From Gaiellasilicea sp963745775 (GTDB taxonomy: Bacteria > Actinomycetota > Thermoleophilia > Gaiellales > Gaiellaceae), in contig CAVUYY010000008.1 of assembly GCA_963745775.1 (NCBI GenBank), positions 558,001-622,000 on the forward strand: 64,000 bases of DNA, written 5' to 3'. The notes beneath the pieces were generated by a model. It had not been told where the DNA came from, did not search any database, and was given only the letters and a program-made list of their open reading frames with translations. Position numbers and translations under genes: made by a program. This document shows positions 36,055 through 45,544 of the stretch, in pieces. Position 1 is the first letter of the stretch, and the number at the start of each line of letters is the position of its first letter.

Positions 36055-36981
36055 ATGCGCTTCGAGGGCATCCACCACATCACCCTGATCACCGGCGACG
36101 CGCCGCGCAACGTCGACTTCTACACCCGCGTGCTCGGGCTCCGGCTCGTCAAGAAGACGGTCAACCAGGACGATCCGACCGTCTACCACCTCTTCTACGC
36201 CGACGAGCGGGGCAGCGCGGGCTCGGACATCACCTTCTTCGAGTATCCGGACGCGCGGCCGGGCCGGCCGGGCGCGGGGATGGTGCACACGATCGTCTGG
36301 CGGGTTGCGTCGGAGGAGGCGCTCGACTTCTGGGAGGGGCGGCTCGCCGGCGAGGCGGGTGCGATCGCGCGGAGCGAGGGGAAGCTGCGCTTCGAGGATC
36401 CCGAGGGGATGGGCCTCGAGCTCGCGGTCGTCGAGACGGCTGACGAGCCGCTCGTCGCCGAGCATCCCGAGATCGCCCCCGAGCTGGCGCTCCAGGGCTT
36501 CGAGGGCGTGCGCGCGTACGCAAGCGACGCGGAGCGGAGCCGGCAGCTCCTCGAGGAGACGCTCGCCTTCGAGCCGCGTGGCGACTCGGTCTGGGAGGTG
36601 CGAGGCGAGCAGCGCGGCGGTTGGTTCACCTTCGAGCCGCCGCCTGCGGAGCGCGGTGTCGGCGGTGCCGGCACCGTGCATCACGTCGCCTTCGCCTCGA
36701 CGCTCGACGACCTCGAGGCCTGGCAGCGCCGCGTGGCCGAGGCGGGAATGCAGCCGACGCAGGTGATCGACCGCTTCTACTTCCGCTCCGTCTACTTCCG
36801 CGAGCCGAACGGCGTTCTCTTCGAGCTTGCGACGCTCGGGCCGGGCTTCGCGACCGACGAGGATCCGGCGCATCTCGGCGAGCGGCTCTCGCTGCCGCCC
36901 GCCTTCGAGCATCTGCGCGAGCGGATCGAGCCGGCGTTGACGAAGCTTCCGGATCCACGCGCGGCGTGGAAGGTCACCTGA
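36055..36981 (+). CDS. VOC-family ring-cleaving dioxygenase (MhqO/MhqE-like)
   Basis: 308 aa, two vicinal-oxygen-chelate modules: GIHHITLITGDAPRNVDFY at the start and GTVHHVAFASTLDDLEAW in the second half; metal ligands His in both and Glu in NGVLFELATLG. Family members open hydroquinone rings in electrophile detoxification. Start ATG 36055 with GGAGG at 36045-36049, preferred over ATG 36043. Followed by an overlapping esterase gene. Confidence 0.88.
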   Translation: MRFEGIHHITLITGDAPRNVDFYTRVLGLRLVKKTVNQDDPTVYHLFYADERGSAGSDITFFEYPDARPGRPGAGMVHTIVWRVASEEALDFWEGRLAGEAGAIARSEGKLRFEDPEGMGLELAVVETADEPLVAEHPEIAPELALQGFEGVRAYASDAERSRQLLEETLAFEPRGDSVWEVRGEQRGGWFTFEPPPAERGVGGAGTVHHVAFASTLDDLEAWQRRVAEAGMQPTQVIDRFYFRSVYFREPNGVLFELATLGPGFATDEDPAHLGERLSLPPAFEHLRERIEPALTKLPDPRAAWKVT

Positions 36982-37602
36982 TCGAGGCGCTCGTCCGCGA
37001 GGCGGCGGGCGAGCCGAAGGGGGCGCTCGTTCTCTTCCACGGCCGCGGCGCCGACGAGCGCGACCTCTTCCCGCTCCTCGACGCGCTCGATCCCGAGCGG
37101 CGTCTGCTCGGGATCACGCCGCGCGGGCCGCTCGCGCTTCCGCCCGGAGGCGCGCACTGGTACGCGCTCGGCGGGATCCCGACGCCCGACCCGGCAACCT
37201 TCCGGCCGACGTTCGAGGCGGCGTCGTCCTGGCTCGACGCGCTCTCCGTTCCGCTCGAGCGGACGGTGCTCGGCGGCTTCTCGCAGGGCGCCGTGATGAG
37301 CTGGGCGCTCGGCCTCGGGCGCGGCGCGACGAAACGCCCGGCCGCGATCGTCGCGCTCTCCGGGTTTCTGCCCCGAGTCGACGGCCTCGAGCTCGACGTC
37401 ACCGACCTCCAGGGATTCCCGGTCGCGATCGGTCACGGCAGCTCTCGACCCCGTGATCGACGTCCGCTTCGGCCGCGAGGCGAAGGAGTTGGTGGACGGA
37501 GCCGGCGCCGACCTGCTCTACCGCGAGTATCCGCTCCCGCACACGATCGATCCCGGGTTCATCCGGGACCTGCAGGCGTTCGTGGCGGACGCGACGCGCT
37601 AG
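36966..37602 (+). CDS. Carboxylesterase/phospholipase-type hydrolase (MhqD-like, frameshifted)
   Basis: About 211 aa alpha/beta hydrolase. FHGRGADERDLFPLL, nucleophile GGFSQGAVMSW, Asp in LDPVIDVRFG and His in YPLPHTIDPGF form the triad; Asp and His are in frame only after removing one base near 37443. GTG 36966 overlaps the dioxygenase by 16 nt. Dioxygenase plus this hydrolase is the mhqE-mhqD arrangement of Bacillus. Confidence 0.85.
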
Positions 37603-38872
37603 GCGGGCTCGGTCGCGGCGGTCAGGCGGGGCGCGAGCGCGAGCAGGACGAAGACCCCGGCGACGACGTAGGCGCCGCCCTGGAAGTTGAGGAGCGCGAT
37701 CGGCCCGAGCAACGCGCCTGTTGCACCCGCCGTCGTCGTCCCGGCGAGGACGAGCAGCGAGCCGGTCGTGGAGAGCGAGCCGAAGACGCGGCCGCGAAAC
37801 GCATCCGGGACGTGCGTCTGGAGGATCGTGTCGCGTCCCGCCTGCGCGCTCACGCTGGGGATGCCGACGAGGATCATCAGCGCGCAGCCGATCCAGACGC
37901 CGTCGAGGAACAGCGGATAGTTGAACAGCGCAAGGTCGAAGATGCCGAAGGCGAGCAGGCCGAGCCCGTACAGCCGCTCCGGGGCCAGCCGCCGCGCCGC
38001 GTAGGCGGCGACGACCCCGCCGAGGAGGCCGCCGACCGCCTGCGACGACTGGAGCAAGCCGAGCTCCGGCACGCCGCCGCCGAGCACGTCCCCGACCCAC
38101 ACCGCGAACATGACCGCGAAGACCCCCTCGCCGAACGAGGTCAGGGCCGAGACGGTGAAGACGACCCCGACGGCTCGCTTCCGCCGGACGACGCCGAGCC
38201 CTTCGCGCCAGTCGAGCACGACCCGCCGCCAGCGCCGGACGACCGCCTGCTCGAGCTCCTCCCCATTCCCATCCCTCGGCCTCGACGTCGACCCGCACGG
38301 CGCCGGAGGTGCGGATGGCCACGAGGAGCACGGCCGCAACGAGGAACGAGACGACGTCGACGAGCACGACGGCGCCGAGCCCCGACGCGGCGTAGAGGGC
38401 GCCGCCGAGCGCCGGCCCGCCGAGTCGGGCCAGGTTGTTGTTCAGCGCGTTGAGCGCGTTCGCTGCGAGCAGATCGGGCGCCGGCACGAGCCTCGGCAGC
38501 AGGGCGTGCTCGGCCGGGCCGGTGAACTGCTCGACCACCTCGAGCAGGAAGACGAGCGGGTAGACGAGCCAGAGCCGCGACTCGCCGACCGCGAGGAGCG
38601 GCAGCGTCCCTGCCGCCAGGAGGAGGTTGCCCACCACGAGCACGGTCTTCCGGTTCCAGCGATCGACGAAGACGCCGGCGACGGAGCCGAGCAGGATCCC
38701 GGGAACGACGAGCGCGGCGACGACGCCGCTCGTCGCGAGGGCCGAGCCGGACGCCTCGTAGACGTGGAGCGGCAGCGCGATCCAGAGAGCCCAGCTGCCG
38801 AGCATCGACACGAGCCCGCCGAGCCAGGCAAGGGCGAAATCACGGTTGCTGGGTCAGCGGCGACAGCTTCAC
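37599..38872 (-). CDS. MFS transporter (two frameshifts)
   Basis: About 424 aa, twelve helices. Starts after correction MKLSPLTSNRDFALAWLGG followed by LVSMLGSWALWIALPLHVYE, a typical MFS_3/enterobactin-exporter-like start; loop GVFVDRWNRKTVLVV. Extra bases near 38853 and near 38266. The corrected GTG at 38872 has CATAGT 6 nt upstream and TTGCAA 18 nt further, which independently supports it. Substrate unknown, drug or siderophore export plausible. Stop overlaps the convergent esterase stop. Confidence 0.83.
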
Positions 38873-38947
38873 GAAGTCACTATGACATCATTATGCCGTC
38901 ATTTGCAACCACCTTCGACATCAGGCTGGCAAGCGCTGGGCCACGAG

Positions 38948-38953
38948 TAAGCT
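38948..38953 (+). promoter_or_regulatory. Leaderless -10 (TAAGCT) of the adenosine-deaminase-like gene
   Basis: TAAGCT, 6 nt, ATG at 38960. The 87-bp divergent gap to the MFS gene is AT-richer than its surroundings. Confidence 0.55.
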
Positions 38954-38959
38954 CGCGCG

Positions 38960-39949
38960 ATGAGCGACGCCGGGCTCGCCGAGCTCCACACCCACCTCGG
39001 CGGCTCGGTCGCGTCCGACATCCTCTGGTCGCTCGCCCACGAGCAGGGGATCGCGCTCCCCGTCAAGGACTTCTGGGAGTTCCACGCCCTCGTCACGGTC
39101 TCCGATCCGCGAGGGGTCGAGAATCTCGACGCGCTCGACCGGATCTACCACTGGACGGAGCTGATCCAGAGCTCGCCGATCGCCGTCGAGCGCTCGGTGC
39201 ACGGCGCGATCGGCGGCGCCTACCGCTCGCAGCGGATCACGACGCTCGAGCTCCGCTTCAACCCGATGAAGCGCAACCGCGGCGGCGAGCGCGACCTCGA
39301 TCACGTGATCCTCGCGGCCATTCGCGGCCTCGACCGCGCGTCGATCGAGTATCCGCAGGTGCGCTGCGGGCTGATCCTGATGATGGACCGCACGTTCACC
39401 GCGCGGCAGAACGAGATCGTGGTCGAGAAGGCGGTCCGCTGGGCCTCGCGCGGCGTGATCGGAGTCGACATCGCCGGCCCGCGCCCAGGCGGCGGCCGCT
39501 ACGACTACCGGCAGATCGCGCCGATGGTCGAGACGGCCCGAGCGGCCGGTCTCGGGATCACGATCCACGTCGGCGAGGAGGGCGAGACCGGCGCCGAGGA
39601 GATCGCCGAGGTCGTCGAGCACCTGCGTCCCGAGCGGATCGGCCACGGGATTCTGGCGGCCCGCGACCCCGAGCTGATGCGGCTCCTCCGCGAGGCCGGC
39701 ACGGTGCTCGAGATCTGCCCCACCTCGAACCTGCTCACGAAGGCGCTGCCCGACGAGGCCGCGGTGCGCGAGACCTTCCGGGCCTTCGTCGAGCACGGCG
39801 TCGCGTTCACGATCGCGACGGACGGGCCCGAGATGATGCACACCCACCTCCGCGACGAGCTCGAGCTGCTGGAACGGATCGGCGCCCTCTCCGCGGAGGA
39901 GCTCGAGGCCGCGAACGCCCGCGGCCACGAGGCCAGCTTCATCCCCTGA
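38960..39949 (+). CDS. Adenosine deaminase family protein
   Basis: 329 aa amidohydrolase. Zinc and catalytic residues: ELHTHLGGS (HxH), TIHVGEEG (His, Glu), RIGHGI (His), ATDGPEM (Asp). Canonical ADA has TDDP at the last site; TDGPE here suggests an ADA-like branch (adenosine or a related nucleoside/adenine derivative). Purine salvage role inferred; purine synthesis genes lie 4 kb away. No frameshift. Confidence 0.88.
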   Translation: MSDAGLAELHTHLGGSVASDILWSLAHEQGIALPVKDFWEFHALVTVSDPRGVENLDALDRIYHWTELIQSSPIAVERSVHGAIGGAYRSQRITTLELRFNPMKRNRGGERDLDHVILAAIRGLDRASIEYPQVRCGLILMMDRTFTARQNEIVVEKAVRWASRGVIGVDIAGPRPGGGRYDYRQIAPMVETARAAGLGITIHVGEEGETGAEEIAEVVEHLRPERIGHGILAARDPELMRLLREAGTVLEICPTSNLLTKALPDEAAVRETFRAFVEHGVAFTIATDGPEMMHTHLRDELELLERIGALSAEELEAANARGHEASFIP

Positions 39950-39966
39950 CTGTAGGGTCGCCCCGA

Positions 39967-40593
39967 ATGTCGCATCCCGACCCGGACGGCCCGGCGGATC
40001 TCACACCGATCGAGGTCGGCGAGGTCTGGGAGAATCCCGTCACCGGCGATCGGGCCACGTTCCTCGAGCTGCCCAGCACGAACCCGGACGGCCGCTGCAG
40101 CTCCGAGCTGACCGCGCTCGTGGGTGGGCCTGGCGGCGAGCACCGCCATCCCACTGTGGTCGAGCGGTTCACCGTGCTCGAGGGCGAGCTGACCCTGAAG
40201 GTCGACGGGCAGACGAGCGTCCTCGGCAAGGGCGAGACGGCCACGATCGCTGCGGGCGTCTGGCATGAATCGTGGAACGCAAGCGACCGAGACGCCCGGG
40301 TGCGCGTGGAGCTCACACCGGGCGGGCGGATGATCCACATGATCGAGACCATGTGGGGGCTCGCACGGCTCGGACACACGAACGCCGCGGGAATGCCGGA
40401 TCGACTGCAGCTGGCGCTGATCGCGCGCGAGTTCAGCGACGTCCTCGTCTTCCGCTCGCCGCCGTTGCCGGTTCAGCATGCGCTGTTCGCTGCCCTCGCA
40501 CCGATCGCGCGTTGGCGCGGCTATCGCGCGACCTACCCGCAGCTCTCACGCTCGGTTCTGGCCTCGCCGGGTGTGCCCCTGCCGGACGACTGA
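39967..40593 (+). CDS. Cupin-domain protein
   Basis: 208 aa. Single conserved cupin barrel at about 40-115: EHRHPTVVERFTVLEGELTLKVDGQ (HxH...E metal motif) and ATIAAGVWHESWNAS (second His). A helical C-terminus follows. Could be an oxygenase, isomerase or sensor; nothing decides. Begins 17 nt after the deaminase gene; TAGGGT lies 8 nt before its ATG. Confidence 0.8.
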   Translation: MSHPDPDGPADLTPIEVGEVWENPVTGDRATFLELPSTNPDGRCSSELTALVGGPGGEHRHPTVVERFTVLEGELTLKVDGQTSVLGKGETATIAAGVWHESWNASDRDARVRVELTPGGRMIHMIETMWGLARLGHTNAAGMPDRLQLALIAREFSDVLVFRSPPLPVQHALFAALAPIARWRGYRATYPQLSRSVLASPGVPLPDD

Positions 40594-40615
40594 TTCGCCC
40601 GGCGAGCAGGGCGAC

Positions 40616-42020
40616 CTACGCCCCGTTCACCTGCGAGCGCTGATGCGCGAGGTACTCCAGCAGGTCGGAACGCGTGAGGATCGCGGCGGGACGGCCGGCG
40701 GCGGCGACGACGACCGCCGCGCTCGGGCCTGAGAGGTCGGCGAAGACCTGGTCGAGCGAGTCGGTCACGTCGACGGTGGCGAGCGGGGGCTGCATCGCGA
40801 CGGCCACGTCCTCGTTCATCGCGTCGGGGTTCTTGAAGACACGGTCGAGGACGCCGCGCTCCTGGAGCGAGCCGATCACGTCCGCGAGCGAGTCGGCGCC
40901 GTCGCTCCGCACGACGGGGAGCTGCGAGATCGAGTAGCGCTGCATCAGGTCGATCGCCGCGCCGACCTTCTGGTGCGACTCGATCGTGACGAGATCGGGC
41001 ACCTCGTGCGCCTCGCCGCGCTTGAACCGCAGTACCTCCTCGATCGTCGGCGCGGGCGCCTTCCGCTCGAGGAAGCCGTACTGGAGCATCCAGTTGTCGT
41101 CGTAGAACTTCGAGAGGTAGGAGCGGCCGCTGTCGGGCAGCACGGTCAGAATCGTCGCGTCGCGGCCGAAGTCCTTCGCCACCTCGAGCGCCGCCCACAC
41201 CGTCGTCCCGGCCGAGCCGCCGCTCAGGATTCCCTCCTCCCGCGCGAGTCGCCGCGCGGTCACGAACGAGTCGCGGTCGGAGACGCGCACCCAACGGTCG
41301 ACGATCTCGCGATCCATCGTCGTCGGGCCACGTGTCCTTGCCGATCCCCTCGACGAGATACGGATGCGTCTCCTCGGAGGTGTAGACCGAGCCCTCGGGG
41401 TCGGCGCCGACGATCTGGATCCGCGGGTTCTGCTCTTTCAGGTAGCGGCCGACTCCCGAGACGGTGCCGCCGGTGCCGACCGAGATCACGATTGCATCGA
41501 GCTCGCCGCCGGTCTGCTCCCAGATCTCCGGCCCAGTCGAGGCGTAGTGCGCCTCCGGGTTCGCCTGGTTCGAGTACTGGTCGGGCTTGAAGCCACCGGG
41601 GATCTCCTCGGCCAGCCGGTCCGAGACCGAGTAGTAGCTCTCCGGGGAGTCGTGCTCGACCGCGGTGGGCGTGATCACGACTTCGGCGCCGTAGGCCCGC
41701 AGCATCGAGATCTTCTCCTGGCTCATCTTGTCGGGCATCACGAAGATGCAGCGATAGCCGCGCGTCGCCGCCGCGATCGCGAGCCCGACGCCCGTGTTAC
41801 CGGAGGTTGGCTCGACGATCGTGCCGCCGGGGCGAAGCTTTCCCTCGCGCTCGGCCGCGTCGATCATCGCGAGGCCGATCCGATCCTTGTTCGAACCACC
41901 GGGGTTGAGGTATTCGAGCTTCGCGAGGAGCCTGGGCTGGACGTCGCGGCCGATCCGGTCGAGGCGAACGATCGGGGTCGAACCGACGAGCTCGAGCAGC
42001 GTGGGGTACGAGCGCGCCAT
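40616..42020 (-). CDS. cbs: Cystathionine beta-synthase with CBS-domain pair (frameshifted)
   Basis: Condenses homocysteine and serine. PLP Lys in NPGGSNKDRIGLAMID, TSGNTGVGLAIAAATRG, phosphate loop VGTGGTVSGVGRYLK, and after the shift EGILSGGSAGTTVWAAL; residues about 340-460 are two CBS domains (VGAAIDLMQRYSISQLPVV, VTDSLDQVFADLSG). One extra C near 41327 (DTWP|TTMDRE). Corrected length about 468 aa. Intact CBS regulatory module. Confidence 0.92.
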
Positions 42021-42112
42021 CGGCAGCCAAGCCTATCGCTCAGGTTCATCGCTCGAACGGCGGCACGCGCGTCGACTGCTCGCGGCACTACCGTTTCTTA
42101 ATAGTCGGTGTC

Positions 42113-42141
42113 TTGACGGCACGAACAGCCGTTGCGACACT
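42113..42141 (+). promoter_or_regulatory. Consensus-like promoter giving a leaderless mRNA
   Basis: TTGACG (42113-42118), 17-nt spacer, GACACT (42136-42141), then 6 nt to the ATG at 42148. The predicted transcription start falls on or beside the A of the ATG. Confidence 0.7.
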
Positions 42142-42147
42142 CTCGTA

Positions 42148-42876
42148 ATGATTACACAGGTTAGCCCTCGATTTCTCGCCTCCCCGCGACGCCGGCGGCG
42201 TCTCGCTCGCGCCGGGTTCGTTCTGACCGCGTTGAGCGCGACGCTCGCCGTCTTCCTGCTCCTTCCCGGGCCACCGCCCGCCCCGCCGGAGACGCTCTCG
42301 AACGAGCCGGCCGATCTGTACGTCGCCGCGCGGCCGGTGAAAGTCGATCGGGCGGCGCGAGCGGCGATCGGCGCGACCGTCGAGCAGTTCGTGCAGGACG
42401 GCTTGGGTCGGCGCGATCTCGCGAATGCCTACCGTCTGGTCACGCCGGAGCTCCGAGCCGGGATCTCGCTCGAGGACTGGCAGCGTGGCGAGCTGCCCGT
42501 CATGCCCTACCGAGCCAGGGTCGGAGACGGGCGCCTGTGGACGAAGGACTACGCCTTCGGGGACGTCGTCGGGATCGAGATCTTTCTCCATCCAGGACGC
42601 GGCGAGACCATGGGGCCGATCGCGTTCAAGGCTGCCGTGCGCCGAGTTGACGGGCGCTGGCTCGTCGACTCGGTCGTGCCCGCGGCGACCTTCTCCCCCG
42701 TCGACCAGAAGCCGCGCGTGTTCGCGAACGTCGACCTCCAGCGCGGCGATCTGGGCTCCGGCGCGGCAGCGGGGCGGCTGGACGCGGCGTGGCTCCTCCT
42801 CCCCGCCGGCCTGCTTGCTGCGTGCGTCCTCGTGCCACTGCTCATCCTCGGCTACCGCTTCACGAAGAGCGCGTAA
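42148..42876 (+). CDS. Membrane-anchored NTF2-like hypothetical protein
   Basis: 242 aa. Basic N-terminus, one helix (GFVLTALSATLAVFLLLPG), an exposed domain of about 150 residues with an NTF2/DUF4878-like pattern (FVQDGLGRRDLANAYRLVTPELR, WLVDSVVPAATFSP) and a C-terminal helix (LLLPAGLLAACVLVPLLILGY). Function unknown. TAA overlaps the next ATG by 1 nt (TAATG). Confidence 0.72.
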   Translation: MITQVSPRFLASPRRRRRLARAGFVLTALSATLAVFLLLPGPPPAPPETLSNEPADLYVAARPVKVDRAARAAIGATVEQFVQDGLGRRDLANAYRLVTPELRAGISLEDWQRGELPVMPYRARVGDGRLWTKDYAFGDVVGIEIFLHPGRGETMGPIAFKAAVRRVDGRWLVDSVVPAATFSPVDQKPRVFANVDLQRGDLGSGAAAGRLDAAWLLLPAGLLAACVLVPLLILGYRFTKSA

Positions 42877-43433
42877 TGCTCCCGGATCCCGGCGGCCGAA
42901 CGCCCGCGCCCGAGCCGTTGCGCGCCGTGCAGGCGTTCGTCAACACACTCGACATCGAGAATGGCGTCGAGGAGCTCGCAGATCCGGCTGCGCTCGCCGA
43001 GGTACTCGAACGGACGGGGCTCGCGAGCGACGTGCAGCCGACCGCTGCCGACCTGCGGGTTGCGATCGAGGTGCGGGAGGCGCTCCGCTCGCTGCTCCTC
43101 GCCAACAACGGCGTCGAGGTGATGGCCTCCGCACTCGCGCCGCTCGAGCGCGCCGCCCGGGCCGCCAACCTCGCGGCACGTTTCGGCGCGGATGGGTCCG
43201 CGCAGCTCGTCGCGGATGCGCCCGGAGTCGACGGCGCCCTTGGGCGGCTCGTGGCGATCGTCGTGGCCGCCCGCGCCGACGGCTCGCTCACGCGGCTGAA
43301 GGCCTGCCGCCGGGACGTCTGCCACTGGGTCTACTACGACCGCTCGCGCAACCGAGGCTCGACGTGGTGCGCGATGTCCGTCTGCGGCAACCGGACGAAG
43401 ACGCGCGCCTACCGTCGCCGCCGGGCCGCCTAG
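42876..43433 (+). CDS. ABATE/CGNR zinc-finger protein
   Basis: 185 aa. An ABATE-type N-terminal domain (VQAFVNTLDIENGVEELADP, ADLRVAIEVREALRSLL) is followed by a C-terminal treble-clef-like finger CRRDVCHWVYYDRSRN...WCAMSVCGNRTKTRAYRRR, with four cysteines and the CGNR signature. Probably a nucleic-acid-binding stress regulator; ligand unknown. Confidence 0.88.
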   Translation: MLPDPGGRTPAPEPLRAVQAFVNTLDIENGVEELADPAALAEVLERTGLASDVQPTAADLRVAIEVREALRSLLLANNGVEVMASALAPLERAARAANLAARFGADGSAQLVADAPGVDGALGRLVAIVVAARADGSLTRLKACRRDVCHWVYYDRSRNRGSTWCAMSVCGNRTKTRAYRRRRAA

Positions 43434-43487
43434 CGACGGCCGGCAGGCGACGCAGTGCTCCGCTTCCCTCGGAGCGCCAAGCGGCTT

Positions 43488-45023
43488 CTAATGCCTGAAG
43501 TGCCGGCGCCCGGTGAAGATCATCGCGGCGCCGGCACTTTCCACGGCTGAGATCACGTCCTCGTCGCGCTTCGAGCCGCCCGGCTGGATCAGCGCGCTCA
43601 CGCCGGCGTCGAGGGCAAGACGCGGCCCGTCCGGAAACGGGAAGAAGGCGTCGGAGGCGAGCGCGGCGCCGTCGAGCGAGTGCCCGTGCTCGCGCGCCTT
43701 CTCGAGCGCGATCCGGACGGCGTCGACCCGGCTCATCTGGCCGGCGCCGATCCCGAGCGTCTGCAGGTCGCGGGCGATCACGATCGCGTTCGAGGCCACG
43801 TGCTTGCAGACCCGCCAGGCGAAGAGCAGATCGCCCCACTGCGCTTCGGAGGGCTTGCCGGCGACGACGCTCATTCCCTCGCGGCCGGCGACGTCCCAGT
43901 CGCGCTCCTGCACGAGGAGGCCGCCCAGCACCCGCTTGAAGTCGCGCTCGGCAGCCGGAGCGACGCGACGCTCGAGGTCGTACAGGATCCGCGTCGCGGG
44001 CTTCCTGCGCAGGGCCTCGAGCGCCGCCTCGTCGAAGCCCGGCGCGAACAGCACCTCCACGAACTGGTCGGCGAGCTGCGCTCCGAGTGTCGCCGTGACT
44101 GGCCGGTTGAGGACGACGACGCCGCCGTAGGAGGAGAGAGGATCTGCTGCGACCGCACGCTCGTACGCCTCCTCGATCGTGGCGCCTACAGCCACGCCGC
44201 AGGGGTTCGCGTGCTTGACGATCGCGCAGGCCGGCAGCGTGAACTCGCGCACGAGCATCCGTGCGGCATTCAGGTCGTTCAGGTTGTTGAACGAGAGCTC
44301 GCGCCCGTGCAGCTGCTCGACCATCGAGAGCAGGTGCGAGCGGACACCGCGCTCCGCGTAGAGCGCGGCAGCCTGATGCGGGTTCTCGCCATAGGCGAGA
44401 TCGCGCACCTTCTCGAAGACCGGGATCAGCGTCTGGGGGAACTGCTCGTCCTCGCCGAACCAGCGCGCGATCGCCGCTTCGTAGGCGGCGGTGGTCGCGA
44501 ACGCGATCCCGGCGAGCCGGCGCCGCGTCTCGAGCGACGTGTGGCCGCCGCGGGCGCGCAGCTCGCCGAGCAGGTCGTCGTAGTCCTCGGGCCGGCTGAC
44601 GGCCGTCACGCTCGCGTGATTCTTCGCCGCGCCGCGGAGGAGCGACGGACCCCCGATGTCGATCAGCTCGATCGTCTCGGCCTCGGTGGCACCGCGCCGG
44701 GCTGCTCCGCGCTCGAAGGGGTAGAGGTTGACGCAGACGAGGTCGAACGGCTCGATCCCTTCGCGCTCGAGCTCGGCGGCGTCGTCCGCGTTCCGAGGCC
44801 GCGCGAGGATGCCGCCGTGGATCGCGGGGTGGAGCGTCTTGACGCGCCCGCCGAGCAGCGCGGGAAACTCGGTCAGGCTTTCGACCGACGTGACGGCGAG
44901 CCCCTCCGCCTCGAGCTGCTCGGCGGTTCCGCCGCTGGCGACGAGCTCGAAGCCGAGCTCCGCGAGCCCCCGCGCAAAGCCCGAGAGACCGGTCTTGTCG
45001 TAGACGGAGATCAGCGCGCGCAA
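43488..45023 (-). CDS. purH: Bifunctional AICAR formyltransferase / IMP cyclohydrolase
   Basis: Last two steps of IMP synthesis. 511 aa, both domains complete: MGS-like N-terminus ALISVYDKTGLSGFARGLAELG, AKNHASVTAV, then YGENPHQAAALYA, KHANPCGVAVG, SDAFFPFPDG, end AAMIFTGRRHFRH. Start is TTG 45023, immediately fitting MRALISVYDKTG; it overlaps the purN stop by 13 nt. No frameshift in 1.5 kb. Confidence 0.95.
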   Translation of the reverse strand: MRALISVYDKTGLSGFARGLAELGFELVASGGTAEQLEAEGLAVTSVESLTEFPALLGGRVKTLHPAIHGGILARPRNADDAAELEREGIEPFDLVCVNLYPFERGAARRGATEAETIELIDIGGPSLLRGAAKNHASVTAVSRPEDYDDLLGELRARGGHTSLETRRRLAGIAFATTAAYEAAIARWFGEDEQFPQTLIPVFEKVRDLAYGENPHQAAALYAERGVRSHLLSMVEQLHGRELSFNNLNDLNAARMLVREFTLPACAIVKHANPCGVAVGATIEEAYERAVAADPLSSYGGVVVLNRPVTATLGAQLADQFVEVLFAPGFDEAALEALRRKPATRILYDLERRVAPAAERDFKRVLGGLLVQERDWDVAGREGMSVVAGKPSEAQWGDLLFAWRVCKHVASNAIVIARDLQTLGIGAGQMSRVDAVRIALEKAREHGHSLDGAALASDAFFPFPDGPRLALDAGVSALIQPGGSKRDEDVISAVESAGAAMIFTGRRHFRH

Positions 45024-45544
45024 AGCTCTCGGACCACCTCCGGCAGCAGCCGGTGCTCGACCTCGTGGATCCGCTCGACGAGCGACTCGCGCGGCTCGAC
45101 CGGAATCGGCACCTGCCGCACGATCGCGCCGGTATCGAGCCCCTCGTCGACGAGATGCACCGTGACGCCGGTGAGCTCGACGCCGGCCTCGAGCGCGTCG
45201 TCGATCGCGTGCGCTCCGGGGAAGTCCGGGAGGAGCGACGGGTGAACGTTGACGATCCGGTCGGGGAAGCGCTCGAGGAACGTCGGGGTGAGTAGCTGCA
45301 TGTAGCCCGCGCAGACGATCAGTCGCGAACCCTGCTCCTGGAGCCAGTTCGCCATCGTCCGGTCGCGCTGCTCGCGATCGGCGAAATCGGCGACTGGGAA
45401 GGCGGCCGCCGCCACCTTCGCCGCTTCCGCGCGCTCGAGCGCGCGGGCCTCCTGACGACTCGAGGCCACGGCGACGACCGGAAGTTGCGCGTCGAGGAGC
45501 GCCTGGAGATTCGTTCCCTCGCCGCTGACGAGGACGCCGATCAC
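45011..45544 (-). CDS. purN: Phosphoribosylglycinamide formyltransferase
   Basis: Formyl-THF-dependent GAR transformylase, 177 aa. VLVSGEGTNLQALL substrate loop, IVNVHPSLLPDFPGAHA (catalytic His) and VHLVDEGLDTGAIVRQ (catalytic Asp). Start GTG 45544 overlaps the purM stop (GTGA). Slightly shorter than the E. coli enzyme but complete. Confidence 0.95.
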   Translation of the reverse strand: MIGVLVSGEGTNLQALLDAQLPVVAVASSRQEARALERAEAAKVAAAAFPVADFADREQRDRTMANWLQEQGSRLIVCAGYMQLLTPTFLERFPDRIVNVHPSLLPDFPGAHAIDDALEAGVELTGVTVHLVDEGLDTGAIVRQVPIPVEPRESLVERIHEVEHRLLPEVVRELCAR

